Assembly: GCA_039679375.1 (NCBI GenBank)
Contig: JBDKVA010000026.1
Span: 1-64,000, forward strand
Origin: JBDKVA01 sp039679375
GTDB taxonomy: Bacteria; Bacillota; Clostridia; Acetivibrionales; DTU013
Direction: 5' to 3'
DNA length: 64,000 nucleotides
Shown here: one piece after another, positions 33,207 through 42,368 of the stretch
How positions within the stretch are numbered: the first letter of the stretch is position 1
Layout of the letters: every line of letters begins with the position of its first letter
Notes under the pieces: model-generated
What the model was told of the DNA's origin: nothing
The model's input: only the letters and a program-made list of their open reading frames with translations
Database searches by the model: none
Translations under genes and position numbers: made by a program

Positions 33207-33734
33207 TTGCTTACGGCAGAGGGAAAGAAAATAAGTGAGGCGCTTGACTGGATCATCCATATAGCCATAGCAATCGTCATTGGCGTACTGATCGTTGTGT
33301 TTGTCGGGCAAAGGACCATTGTACACGATATTTCAATGGAACCTACGCTGGTGGAAGGCGATAACCTTATTGTCGAGAAACTGGGCTTCAGATTTGGCTG
33401 GCTGAAGAGAGGCGATATTATTGTTTTTAAATCGCCTCAGGAGGATCGTCAGCTGATAAAAAGGCTCATTGCTGTTGAGGGCGACAAGGTGGAAATAAAG
33501 GATGGTAAGGTTTATGTGAATGGCGAGCTGTCTTTGACCGGTTTGCCGGACGAGCCGCCGACGCCCGGAGGAGAATACAGCGATCTGACAGTGGAAAAGG
33601 GTCAGGTTTATGTGCTTGGCGATAACAGACAGTTCAGTCAGGACAGCACGGAGTTTGGCCCGATTGATGCGGACTGGATAACGGGAAGGGCAATTTTCAG
33701 GTTTTATCCGTTTGATAAATTCGGAGGCATTTGA
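33207..33734 (+). CDS. lepB: Signal peptidase I
   Basis: Type I signal peptidase, 175 residues: one N-terminal transmembrane helix at 14-36 with the active site outside. The nucleophile Ser is in DISMEPTLVEGD and the general base Lys in LIKRLIAVEGDKVE; GDNRQFSQDSTEFGPI is the conserved box E. TTG start with GAAAGGAGAGGA directly upstream, 24 bases after aspS, so likely in the hisS-aspS transcript. Unlike the S26-like protein at 6816-7316, this one has the Ser-Lys dyad. Confidence 0.93.
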   Translation: MLTAEGKKISEALDWIIHIAIAIVIGVLIVVFVGQRTIVHDISMEPTLVEGDNLIVEKLGFRFGWLKRGDIIVFKSPQEDRQLIKRLIAVEGDKVEIKDGKVYVNGELSLTGLPDEPPTPGGEYSDLTVEKGQVYVLGDNRQFSQDSTEFGPIDADWITGRAIFRFYPFDKFGGI

Positions 33735-33910
33735 CGCAATATGCCTGAATGATTCATCGCCTGGCTTGCGATTACCTGCTCAGCGCTAAACAAGCACTAT
33801 TTATTATTGCGATGATATGTGTTAATATATAAAGATAATTGCAGTATTGATAATGTTAATTTATCGATACTGTTTTTTCTATATCAGGTTAAAATTACTA
33901 AGGGGGTAAA

Positions 33911-36900
33911 ATGGCGCCTGCAAACGGTGTGATTTATATGAAAAAGCTTTATCATCTGGGTCTTGATGTAGGCTCAACTACAGTGAAACTGGCTTTGCTG
34001 GATATAAATAATAAGATCGTATATAGCAAATATCAAAGACATTTTTCTGATATAAGAAAGACTATTTTTGAGTTAATGGACGAAACATGCGCAATGTTTG
34101 AAGAAGATGACCTTACGGTAACACTTACAGGTTCAGGCGGCATATCTGTTGCACAATGGCTTGGCCTGCCATTTGAGCAGGAAGTGGTTGCCGCAACGGG
34201 GGCTATCCGGAGCCTGATCCCTCAAACAGATGTCGCAATAGAACTTGGCGGTGAGGATGCCAAGATCACCTTCTTCAAGGGCGGCATCGAGCAGCGTATG
34301 AATGGTACCTGCGCGGGCGGAACCGGAGCTTTTATCGATCAGATGGCATCACTTCTGCAAACCGATGCGGCAGGACTCAATAAACTGGCCGAGGATTACA
34401 GCATGATTTATCCCATCGCAGCCAGATGCGGCGTATTCGCTAAAACAGATATCCAGCCCCTTTTGAACGAAGGCGCAAGGAAGGAAGATATCGCGGCGTC
34501 CGTTTTTCAATCGGTGGTAAACCAGACTATAAGCGGATTGGCTTGCGGCAGGCCGATCAAGGGTAATGTAGCTTTTCTCGGAGGCCCCCTGTATTTCCTG
34601 CCGGAGCTGAGGAAACGGTTTATTGAAACGCTCGGTTTATCTGGAGAACAGGTGATTTTCCCGGAAAATTCCCAGCTTTTTGTCGCAACAGGCGCAGCAA
34701 TGTCCTCAGTACAGAAATCTGTCATGAGCTTTAGGGCGTTGCGCAGCAGGCTTCCATCCATTAACACCGTTATGGTGCACGAGGTGGAGAGGCTGAACCC
34801 TCTTTTCAAGGATGAGATCGAACTGGGAGAATTCATCAGGAGGCATTCGAGGCACAAAGCTGAGAGAAAAGACCTTGCCAATCACCATGGAGCAAGCTAT
34901 CTTGGGATCGACGCAGGTTCTACTACAACGAAACTGGCTTTGACAGATACCTCGGGAGCGCTGCTGTATTTTTATTATGGCAGCAATAAAGGCAGCCCTC
35001 TGAAATCCGTTATAAAGGAATTGAAAAAACTCTACGGCCTGATGCCGGCAGATGCCTATATAGCAAATTCCACTGTCACAGGCTATGGGGAGGGGCTGAT
35101 CAAGGCTGCCCTTCATGTTGACCTGGGCGAGATAGAAACGATTGCCCATTATAAAGCTGCGGAGCACTTTTTACCGGGAGTGGAATTCATCCTGGACATC
35201 GGCGGACAGGATATGAAATGTATGCAGGTCAAGGACGGCGTAATCGACAATATTATGCTGAATGAAGCATGTTCATCCGGTTGCGGTTCATTCATAGAAA
35301 CATTTGCCAATTCACTGAACATTGAGGTGGAGGCGTTCGCGAAAGAGGCGCTGCTGGCAAAAAGGCCGGTTGACCTGGGCTCGCGCTGTACGGTCTTTAT
35401 CAATTCGCGAGTCAAACAGGCGCAAAAAGAAGGCGCTTCGGTCGGTGACATATCTGCGGGGCTGTCTTATTCCGTCATTAAAAATGCATTGATGAAGGTT
35501 ATTAAAATAAGAGATCCGAAGGAATTGGGAAAGAAAATTATTGTACAGGGCGGAACCTTTTACAATAATGCAGTTTTAAGAAGCTTTGAGATCATTTCGG
35601 GCAGAGAGGCTGTTAGGCCTGATATTGCCGGTATTATGGGAGCATATGGCGCTGCGCTGATTTCGTGTGAACGCAGTGTGCAGGATCAAAGAAGTAGTAT
35701 TATGGAGCCGGGCGAACTGGAAAACTTCCGGACGGAAATCACACTTCGAAGGTGTGGACTTTGCAGCAACAATTGCCTTCTTACTATAAATAATTTTACG
35801 GACGGCAGGAAGTTTGTATCGGGGAACCGGTGTGAAAGGGGAGCAGGAGGAGAGATCCGGAAGGACAGTGTTCCGAATCTGTTCGATTTCAAATACAGGC
35901 TGCTCAATTCCTACAAGCCGCTGGAGGAGAAAGCCGCGGTGCGCGGCACGATAGGTATTCCAAGAGTATTAAATGTTTATGAGAATTACCCGTTCTGGCA
36001 CACCTTCTTTACCGAACTGAAGTTCCGGGTGGTACTTTCGCCGCGTTCATCCAGAAAGATCTATGAACTCGGTATTGAGACCATGCCGTCCGAATCGGTT
36101 TGTTATCCGGCCAAGCTGGTGCATGGACATATCATGAGTCTGGTGCAAAACGGCGTGAAGAATATTTTCTACCCTTGCCTTCCTTATGAAAAGAAGGAGG
36201 ATGAAGAAGCCGACAATTGTTACAATTGCCCGATCGTTACCTCATATTCGGAAGTGATCCGCGGAAACATGGAAGTGCTTGAGCAGGAAGGCATCCATTA
36301 TATTAACCCGTTCCTTCCCTATAATGATAAAAGGCGCCTGGCTGAGAGGCTCTATGAAGAATTGCGCGGTTTCGGGGTAGGGAAGGCGGAAGTGAAGAAG
36401 GCTGTCGGGAAAGCATGGGAAGAGGACGAACGTGTGAAGGCGGCTATTCGCAAAAAGGGGGAAGAAGTGCTCGGTTACCTTGATAAGACGGGCGGCAAGG
36501 GCATTGTGCTTGCAGGAAGGCCTTATCATATCGATCCGGAGATCAACCACGGCATACCGAACCTGATTACGGAATTCGGCATGGCCGTATTATCAGAGGA
36601 TTCCGTGGCGCACCTGGACAAAACCTGCAGGCCTTTAAGGGTAGTGGACCAGTGGATGTACCATACAAGGCTGTATTCCGCCGCGACTTTCGTCGGCGCA
36701 AGGGACAATCTTGAGCTGGTGCAGCTCAACTCCTTCGGCTGCGGATTGGATGCGGTTACAACGGACCAGGTGCAGGAAATACTCCATGCCGCCGGAAAGA
36801 TCTTTACTGTTTTAAAAATAGATGAAATCAACAATCTGGGCGCTGCCAGGATCCGTCTGCGCTCGCTCAAAGCCGCCATGGAGGAGCGGGACAGAGAAGG

Positions 36901-38272
36901 TTACAGCTATGAAAAGAAACACTTCAGGCAAAACAAGGTCGTATTTACGGAAGATATGAGGAAGAAGCATACCGTTCTTGCGCCGCAGATGTCTCCAATC
37001 CATTTCCAGTTTGTCGAGGTGGCTTTCAGAGAAGCGGGCTATAATCTGGAAATATTGCCATCCGTAGACAGGGGCGCTGTCGACGAAGGGCTGAGGCATG
37101 TAAACAACGATGCGTGTTATCCGTCCATCCTCACAACAGGCCAGCTTTTGGAAGCGTTGAAATCGGGCAGGTACGACCTTCAAAATACATCTGTGATCAT
37201 TTCGCAAACAGGCGGCGGCTGCAGAGCTACTAATTATATCGGTTTTATAAGAAAGGCTTTAAAGGATGCCGGCTTTGGGCATATACCCGTCATTTCCCTG
37301 AATGCGGTAGGCCTTGAGAGCAACCCGGGCTTTAAAATAACGGGAAGCCTTTTGAATAAGGCACTGATCGCGCTAGTTTATGGAGACCTGTTGATGCGTG
37401 TTTTGTACAGGGTCAGGCCTTATGAAAGGATTGAAGGCTCGGCCGATCTGCTGTACGAGAAATGGGCGGAACAGTGCAAGGAGTCTGTAAAAAGCGGCAG
37501 CCACCGCGTATTTAAGCGCAATTTAAAGCAGATCGTAGAGGATTTTGATCATTTGGAAGTTAATGATATCAAAAAGCCGCGCGTCGGGCTTGTAGGCGAA
37601 ATCCTTGTCAAATTCCACCCTACCGCTAATAACAGCATTGTGGAGGTTGTTGAAAAGGAAGGGGCGGAAGCGGTCATGCCGGATTTGATCGACTTTTTCC
37701 TTTACACCGCACATGGAGCGAATTTCAAGCACAGGTACCTTGCCGGTTCACTTTTGAGCAAGGTGGTATCAAACCTTGTAATCACGTGTATTGAATTCTA
37801 CAGAAAGGATATGAAGAGATATCTGGCTGCCAGCAGCAGGTTCGGAGCGCCGTCCGGCATATTCCGCCTGGCCGGAGAAGCCTCGAAAGTGTTGTCGTTG
37901 GGCAATCTGGCCGGAGAAGGCTGGTTCCTGACCGCCGAGATGATAGAACTGATAAAGGAAGGAGCGGCAAATATCGTCTGCATGCAGCCGTTTGCATGCC
38001 TGCCGAATCATGTGACGGGCAAGGGGATGATCAAGGCGCTGAAGAGGAAATTCCCAAAAGCAAATATCGTACCGGTGGATTATGACCCGGGAGCAAGTGA
38101 AGTGAACCAACTGAACAGGATCAAGCTTATGCTGGCTGCAGCCTTCAGGAATATGAACGAAGAAACGGACTATGAAAACACTATGTCCGAACAGCCGGAT
38201 CATGCCGCACACCCTCATGCAAAGCTTCCTGCAAGTTTTGATATGCGGCAGCGGAAGGATCTGAAGCTATAA
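33911..38272 (+). CDS. Two-headed 2-hydroxyacyl-CoA dehydratase activase with dehydratase-like C-terminus
   Basis: 1453 residues. Two BcrAD/BadFG ASKHA ATPase domains in tandem: GLDVGSTTVKLALLD (about 12-300), with Cys in NGTCAGGTGAF and ARCGVFAKTD, and GIDAGSTTTKLALTD (about 330-600), with Cys454/Cys458 in ACSSGCGSF and SRCTVFINSR; such Cys hold the shared [4Fe-4S] cluster. Then DUF2229 and a dehydratase D-component-like region (about 650-1430) with CGLCSNNCLLTI, SVCYPAKLVHGH, NCYNCPIVTSY and SQTGGGCRATNY. Family members drive ATP-dependent electron transfer for difficult reductions. The partner enzyme is not in this window. ATG at 33911 follows AAGGGGGTAAA; a later ATG at 33938 lacks such a site. 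Confidence 0.9.
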   Translation: MAPANGVIYMKKLYHLGLDVGSTTVKLALLDINNKIVYSKYQRHFSDIRKTIFELMDETCAMFEEDDLTVTLTGSGGISVAQWLGLPFEQEVVAATGAIRSLIPQTDVAIELGGEDAKITFFKGGIEQRMNGTCAGGTGAFIDQMASLLQTDAAGLNKLAEDYSMIYPIAARCGVFAKTDIQPLLNEGARKEDIAASVFQSVVNQTISGLACGRPIKGNVAFLGGPLYFLPELRKRFIETLGLSGEQVIFPENSQLFVATGAAMSSVQKSVMSFRALRSRLPSINTVMVHEVERLNPLFKDEIELGEFIRRHSRHKAERKDLANHHGASYLGIDAGSTTTKLALTDTSGALLYFYYGSNKGSPLKSVIKELKKLYGLMPADAYIANSTVTGYGEGLIKAALHVDLGEIETIAHYKAAEHFLPGVEFILDIGGQDMKCMQVKDGVIDNIMLNEACSSGCGSFIETFANSLNIEVEAFAKEALLAKRPVDLGSRCTVFINSRVKQAQKEGASVGDISAGLSYSVIKNALMKVIKIRDPKELGKKIIVQGGTFYNNAVLRSFEIISGREAVRPDIAGIMGAYGAALISCERSVQDQRSSIMEPGELENFRTEITLRRCGLCSNNCLLTINNFTDGRKFVSGNRCERGAGGEIRKDSVPNLFDFKYRLLNSYKPLEEKAAVRGTIGIPRVLNVYENYPFWHTFFTELKFRVVLSPRSSRKIYELGIETMPSESVCYPAKLVHGHIMSLVQNGVKNIFYPCLPYEKKEDEEADNCYNCPIVTSYSEVIRGNMEVLEQEGIHYINPFLPYNDKRRLAERLYEELRGFGVGKAEVKKAVGKAWEEDERVKAAIRKKGEEVLGYLDKTGGKGIVLAGRPYHIDPEINHGIPNLITEFGMAVLSEDSVAHLDKTCRPLRVVDQWMYHTRLYSAATFVGARDNLELVQLNSFGCGLDAVTTDQVQEILHAAGKIFTVLKIDEINNLGAARIRLRSLKAAMEERDREGYSYEKKHFRQNKVVFTEDMRKKHTVLAPQMSPIHFQFVEVAFREAGYNLEILPSVDRGAVDEGLRHVNNDACYPSILTTGQLLEALKSGRYDLQNTSVIISQTGGGCRATNYIGFIRKALKDAGFGHIPVISLNAVGLESNPGFKITGSLLNKALIALVYGDLLMRVLYRVRPYERIEGSADLLYEKWAEQCKESVKSGSHRVFKRNLKQIVEDFDHLEVNDIKKPRVGLVGEILVKFHPTANNSIVEVVEKEGAEAVMPDLIDFFLYTAHGANFKHRYLAGSLLSKVVSNLVITCIEFYRKDMKRYLAASSRFGAPSGIFRLAGEASKVLSLGNLAGEGWFLTAEMIELIKEGAANIVCMQPFACLPNHVTGKGMIKALKRKFPKANIVPVDYDPGASEVNQLNRIKLMLAAAFRNMNEETDYENTMSEQPDHAAHPHAKLPASFDMRQRKDLKL

Positions 38273-38383
38273 TGAGGAATAAACCTGCAATTTAGTATAG
38301 CGAAATGTACTGTGAGCGGGGCCCGATGCCCCCTGGATTTTAATTTCCAAACCGCCGGTGTTGCATGGATTGACGGTCTTCCG

Positions 38384-38548
38384 TTATTTGCCGGGTCTTT
38401 TATATTCCTGTATGTATCTTTTACGGCCTTTTTTCTTTTTCGAGGTAGCCATTTTGGCATCATATTTCTTGACTGATCTGACGAGCGCAAAAGCAAGCAG
38501 TGCAATACCTGCGAGGAGTCCAAGCGCAAAATAGACCTGCTGGTTCAT
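38384..38548 (-). CDS. Small single-pass membrane protein, 54 residues
   Basis: Begins MNQQVYFALGLLAGIALLAF, one transmembrane helix at about 4-22, then a strongly basic tail (SKKKKGRKRYIQEYKRPGK). AAGGAG lies 8 bases before the ATG, and a promoter-like pair is upstream. It is divergent from spoIIP. No homologue is recognised; the shape suggests a membrane-anchored nucleic-acid or lipid-headgroup contact protein, but that is only shape. Confidence 0.7.
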   Translation of the reverse strand: MNQQVYFALGLLAGIALLAFALVRSVKKYDAKMATSKKKKGRKRYIQEYKRPGK

Positions 38549-38615
38549 TGTGTTTTCTCCTTCCCTGCATAAAAGAACTGCAGATTTATGTATTATTTCT
38601 TTCTGACACGGTACA

Positions 38616-38644
38616 ATTATACCTATTAGATCCTGTCAACGCAA
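38616..38644 (-). promoter_or_regulatory. Promoter of the 54-residue membrane protein
   Basis: Minus strand TTGCGT (38644-38639), 17 bases, TATAAT (38621-38616). Confidence 0.45.
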
Positions 38645-38762
38645 GAAATTTATTACTCAAATTTTATTTCCCGACGAATGAATTTTCATGCTTCAAACGT
38701 ATCTTATACCGCTGTTGGCTAAACTATTCCGCCCATTCCGGCAAGCAATACGGATCGGATTG

Positions 38763-38792
38763 TCATAATAAACCATTATACCCGAATATGAT
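38763..38792 (+). promoter_or_regulatory. Possible sigE-type promoter of spoIIP
   Basis: TCATAAT (38763-38769), 15-base spacer, AATATGAT (38785-38792), compared with the sigE pattern KMATATT-N14/15-CATACAHT: 6 of 7 and 5 of 8 matches. spoIIP is a mother-cell gene in Bacillus, so such a promoter is expected. Confidence 0.4.
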
Positions 38793-38855
38793 TCTATAGT
38801 ACTTTTTACAAACGTGCCTGAAACTGCAAGGGATAAAAGCTATGGAGGGAAAATA

Positions 38856-40400
38856 ATGAACGGAGAGCACAGGCAGCGGACAATCGATAAACCTTACGCA
38901 AAGCTCATAAAACTGGTATTTACCGCAATGCTTCTTTTTATGGCGACGTTTATTGGAATACAGGCCGGCGATTTTGTGTACAAGCTGGATTTAAACCTGG
39001 TTGAGCACATCGATTCGGAAAATTTAAAGAAAACAATCAATTCTGCATTCCCTATCATCGAAACGATCTATAACAGCGGAAGAAAGAGTGTTTCGGTGAC
39101 AAGAGAAATTAAAAGTATGTTTGCCAAAGTATTTAATTTTGACCTGGATTCGCCTGTAACGATCCTCAACGCTCAATCGCCGTTATTTAACAGCTATTAC
39201 AATCATGAATACAGGGATATGCTTGCGATGGAGGACACTAACGGTAATACCGCGCCGGAAACCGGAAAGGAAGCGGAAAAGGTTAATACGCAGGACAGCC
39301 CGGAGGCGGAAGCTGGTAATGGGGATGATGAAAAAGCCGGAAATTCCGGGGATGCTGCGAATTCCGGGGAAGGAAAAACAAATGGCGATGGCGGAGGAGA
39401 AGGTAAGGACAGCACCGGAAACGCCGGAACAGGCAATGACGGTTCTGCGGCAGGTGAAGGAACAACAGGGAAAGAGAATGGAGAAGATGCAGCAGGCGAG
39501 GGGAGTATTCCGGGCACTGGCAGCTCCGGCGACGGTCAGGCTGCAAAGCCGGGGGAAACACAAAATGGTACGGAAACGAACATGGAGCCGCTAAAGAATG
39601 ATCCGGATAATCTGCAGCCTATCAGCAGCATCGCATATGAGCCGGAGGATGACGAGGAAGATGACAGTGACCTGGTCGCAGTGGATAAGATGGTTGTACG
39701 CAATTTTACTAAACATAAAATCGATATAGCCGGACTGCTTCAGGAACAAATCAAATTCGATTTCAACAAAAAAGGGCCGAAAGTGTTGATTTACCATACA
39801 CATACCACAGAAAGTTATGTTTTGAAGGAAGCGGATCTTGGGAAAAAAGGCGTGGCAAGCTATAATAGCAATCCAAAATATAATGTGGTAAGGGTTGGAG
39901 AAGAATTGGCGCGGAACCTTAAGAAATATGGCATCGATACGCTGCATAACGGGACAGTGCATGATAAGAAGCACGATGCCGCATATGGCGCTTCACTGAA
40001 CACTCTCCAAAGTTATTTAAAGAGCTATCCATCCATAAAAGTTTTTATCGATATCCATAGAGATGGGCTGGATTCGTCAAAACCGAAGCTTCGTGTCGTT
40101 AAGAAAATCAATGGCAAAAACGCGGCGCAGATCATGTTTGTCATGGGTACGAATGACTTGCTGCCCAATGCACATTGGGAAGAAAACCTGAAGTTCGCAC
40201 TTCAGGTGCAACAGAAGCTGAATGAGAAGTATCCCGGTCTTGCAAGGCCTGTTTGGATCGTGGGAAAGCGCTATAACCAGCAAGTTTCCAATCAGGCCGT
40301 ACTGATCGAGGTTGGAGGGGATGGGAACCTGCTGAGTGAGTGTCTGGAGAGTACAAAATATCTTGCAGAAGCATTGAATGAAGTCATGATGGGAAAATAA
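38856..40400 (+). CDS. spoIIP: Stage II sporulation protein P
   Basis: Cell-wall amidase/endopeptidase of the DMP engulfment machine. 514 residues: N-terminal transmembrane helix (about 22-45), a membrane-proximal region, a Gly/Glu/Asp/Asn-rich disordered stretch (about 135-245) and the catalytic SpoIIP domain with YHTHTTESYV near 310, FIDIHRDGLD near 395 and a final VLIEVGGDGN. The zinc-binding and catalytic segments look intact. The low-complexity stretch makes it longer than the B. subtilis protein (about 400). ATG at 38856 with GGAGGGAAAATA; a GTG 14 codons upstream is less likely. Followed by a small membrane protein in the yqxA position. Confidence 0.94.
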   Translation: MNGEHRQRTIDKPYAKLIKLVFTAMLLFMATFIGIQAGDFVYKLDLNLVEHIDSENLKKTINSAFPIIETIYNSGRKSVSVTREIKSMFAKVFNFDLDSPVTILNAQSPLFNSYYNHEYRDMLAMEDTNGNTAPETGKEAEKVNTQDSPEAEAGNGDDEKAGNSGDAANSGEGKTNGDGGGEGKDSTGNAGTGNDGSAAGEGTTGKENGEDAAGEGSIPGTGSSGDGQAAKPGETQNGTETNMEPLKNDPDNLQPISSIAYEPEDDEEDDSDLVAVDKMVVRNFTKHKIDIAGLLQEQIKFDFNKKGPKVLIYHTHTTESYVLKEADLGKKGVASYNSNPKYNVVRVGEELARNLKKYGIDTLHNGTVHDKKHDAAYGASLNTLQSYLKSYPSIKVFIDIHRDGLDSSKPKLRVVKKINGKNAAQIMFVMGTNDLLPNAHWEENLKFALQVQQKLNEKYPGLARPVWIVGKRYNQQVSNQAVLIEVGGDGNLLSECLESTKYLAEALNEVMMGK

Positions 40401-40464
40401 GTTATCAGAAATGGATATTGAGGTAATAATAGATTAATTGAATGAAATTGTGGAGGATGTATTA

Positions 40465-40749
40465 TTGGGCAGATTGGAAAAATTCAAACAAAAGAGGAAT
40501 CTCAGGCGAAAATATTTTTGGGCAGCATTGCTGTTCTTTTTATTGTTGACGGCAGGGCTTCTATCAGTGGATTACTCAACAAATTTTTTGATAAACGGAC
40601 AGCACGGTATTGCACTGGTTGCGTTCAATAACAAAGAGGCGAATCTTGAGGTTGCTTTTATGAATAAAAAACTTTATATCAACACGCAGTACATAAACCG
40701 TGATCTGAAAAAGCTGAAAAAGAGGCTCGATGAGGTTTTTGGAACATAA
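40465..40749 (+). CDS. Small membrane protein in the YqxA position
   Basis: 94 residues from a TTG at 40465 preceded by GGAGGATG: a basic N-terminus (RLEKFKQKRNLRRK), one transmembrane helix (WAALLFFLLLTAGLLSV) and a 60-residue outside domain ending in a Lys-rich helix. In B. subtilis the gene after spoIIP is yqxA, also a short sporulation-linked membrane protein; equivalence rests on position and size. An alternative TTG start nine codons upstream has no site. Confidence 0.7.
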   Translation: MGRLEKFKQKRNLRRKYFWAALLFFLLLTAGLLSVDYSTNFLINGQHGIALVAFNNKEANLEVAFMNKKLYINTQYINRDLKKLKKRLDEVFGT

Positions 40750-40814
40750 AAGCTATAGAGATTAAGGCTGTAGAGATGAAAATAGCACATCGCATGCGGC
40801 TCCCTGTACAGATT

Positions 40815-40823
40815 TGTTATAAT
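40815..40823 (+). promoter_or_regulatory. Extended -10 promoter of the SBP-LuxR pair, inside an inverted repeat
   Basis: TGTTATAAT (40815-40823). The -10 overlaps the right arm of an inverted repeat TAGCACAT (40783-40790) / ATGTGCTA (40822-40829), which could be a regulator site. The -35 region is poor, which fits an activator-dependent or extended -10 promoter. Confidence 0.5.
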
Positions 40824-40874
40824 GTGCTAATATATTAGTGCGGTCATTACACGACAGGTAAAGGGTGCTTAATA

Positions 40875-42368
40875 ATGGACATTTTAAGAGGAAGCAGCAG
40901 AATTATAAAAAAATTATTATTTTCAATTTTACCCATTTTTATATTTATATCCTTAGTATCATGCAATTCCGGACTTCCCAAACTTGATAAAAATAAACCT
41001 GTCAGCTTGAATTTCTGGCATCATTACCTGGGTGAACAGAAGGTCATGTTTGACAATCTCATTGCCGAATTCAACAATACGGAAGGGGCGGAAAAAGGAA
41101 TAACCGTCAAGGCGTTCAACATGGGCAATACGGGAGATATCCACAATATGCTTATGTCCACCGCCAAAGGAGAACCCGGCACCGCAAATTTTCCTGATAT
41201 GGCTACAGCATACCCGGGCACGGCATTTACGCTATACGGTATGGATAAATTAATATCACTTGAAAAGTATATGTCTGAAGATGAACTAAGCATGTATGAG
41301 GATAGCTTTTTGAATGAAGGCAGGCTTACGGATGATAGTGGCATCGTTATATTTCCCATATCGAAATCCACAGAAGTATTATATATTAATTACACCTTTT
41401 ACAGGCAATTTATAGATGACTATAACAGTAAAAACCCTGGTGATCTATTAGAAGAAGATATGCTTTCCACCTTCGAGGGGATAGAGGAAACAGCAAAAGC
41501 TTACTATAACTGGACAGATAAAAAAACACCGGATAAGCCTGGCGACGGAAAAGCCTTCTATGGTTTTGATGCGGCCAGTAATTTTGCCATAGCAGGTTTC
41601 AGGCAGTTAGGCGCTGATTTTTTCACCGTTCAGGATGATACGGGTGATATCGACCTGAATAACCCTGCAATGGGTTCGATATGGAATGGGTATTTTGCTC
41701 CTATGGTCAAGGGATACTACGGTGAATATAGCTTTTATCGTTCAGAGGATGTGCAGACAGGAGATTTGGTCATGTATGCCGGTTCAACAGCAGGCGCCGG
41801 CTTTTTTCCCAAAACGGTTACTTACGCAGATAATACAAAATATGATATTGAATTAAAGGTGCTGCCATACCCTTCGTTTAAAAATGGTAAAAAGGTGGCA
41901 GTGCAGCAGGGTGCGGGTGTCGTTGTAGCAAAATCGGCGCCCGAAAAGGAATATGCGTCGATTGTTTTCCTCAAATGGTTAACTGAACCAAAGCGCAATG
42001 TGGACTTCGTCCTTAAAACAGGATACCTTCCGGTAACCAAAGAAGCAATAGGCAGTACACTGCCCAAAGAGCTTAACAGGATCAAAGATGATCAGGCATA
42101 TGAAAATGTCTGCAAGGTTCTCACAACAGCGCTGGATATGACGAAAACGCATGACTTCTACACTTACAAGCCATTTGAGCACAGCGATGATATACGTTAC
42201 GCATTCGAAGATAAATTACTTTCATATACAAAAGAAACCAGAGAAAATTTTGTCCGTGATCTTCCGAGCCATACCAGCTTTGACTCGTGCGTTAATGACA
42301 ATATAACAAAACAAAGCTTTGAACAGTTTTTAACTGAGGTACGGAATGATATTATTAAAGCAAGGTAA
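40875..42368 (+). CDS. Extracellular solute-binding lipoprotein (family 1-like), orphan
   Basis: 497 residues with a lipoprotein signal (lipobox LVSC, Cys30) and a family 1 sugar-type binding fold: LNFWHHYLGEQKVMFDNLI, the PDMATAYPG edge motif, KSTEVLYINYTFYRQF near 165 and KWLTEPKRNVDFVLKTGYLPV near 370. No permease or ATPase gene lies nearby. It overlaps the downstream membrane LuxR-type gene by 23 bases. This supports a sensing partner role rather than, or besides, import; the ligand is unknown. First gene of an island between the spoIIP pair and lepA. Confidence 0.85.
   Translation: MDILRGSSRIIKKLLFSILPIFIFISLVSCNSGLPKLDKNKPVSLNFWHHYLGEQKVMFDNLIAEFNNTEGAEKGITVKAFNMGNTGDIHNMLMSTAKGEPGTANFPDMATAYPGTAFTLYGMDKLISLEKYMSEDELSMYEDSFLNEGRLTDDSGIVIFPISKSTEVLYINYTFYRQFIDDYNSKNPGDLLEEDMLSTFEGIEETAKAYYNWTDKKTPDKPGDGKAFYGFDAASNFAIAGFRQLGADFFTVQDDTGDIDLNNPAMGSIWNGYFAPMVKGYYGEYSFYRSEDVQTGDLVMYAGSTAGAGFFPKTVTYADNTKYDIELKVLPYPSFKNGKKVAVQQGAGVVVAKSAPEKEYASIVFLKWLTEPKRNVDFVLKTGYLPVTKEAIGSTLPKELNRIKDDQAYENVCKVLTTALDMTKTHDFYTYKPFEHSDDIRYAFEDKLLSYTKETRENFVRDLPSHTSFDSCVNDNITKQSFEQFLTEVRNDIIKAR

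Noticed and set aside
33911..33938. Later ATG start of the activase
   Set aside because: The first ATG has AGGGGG at ideal spacing while the later one has no site.
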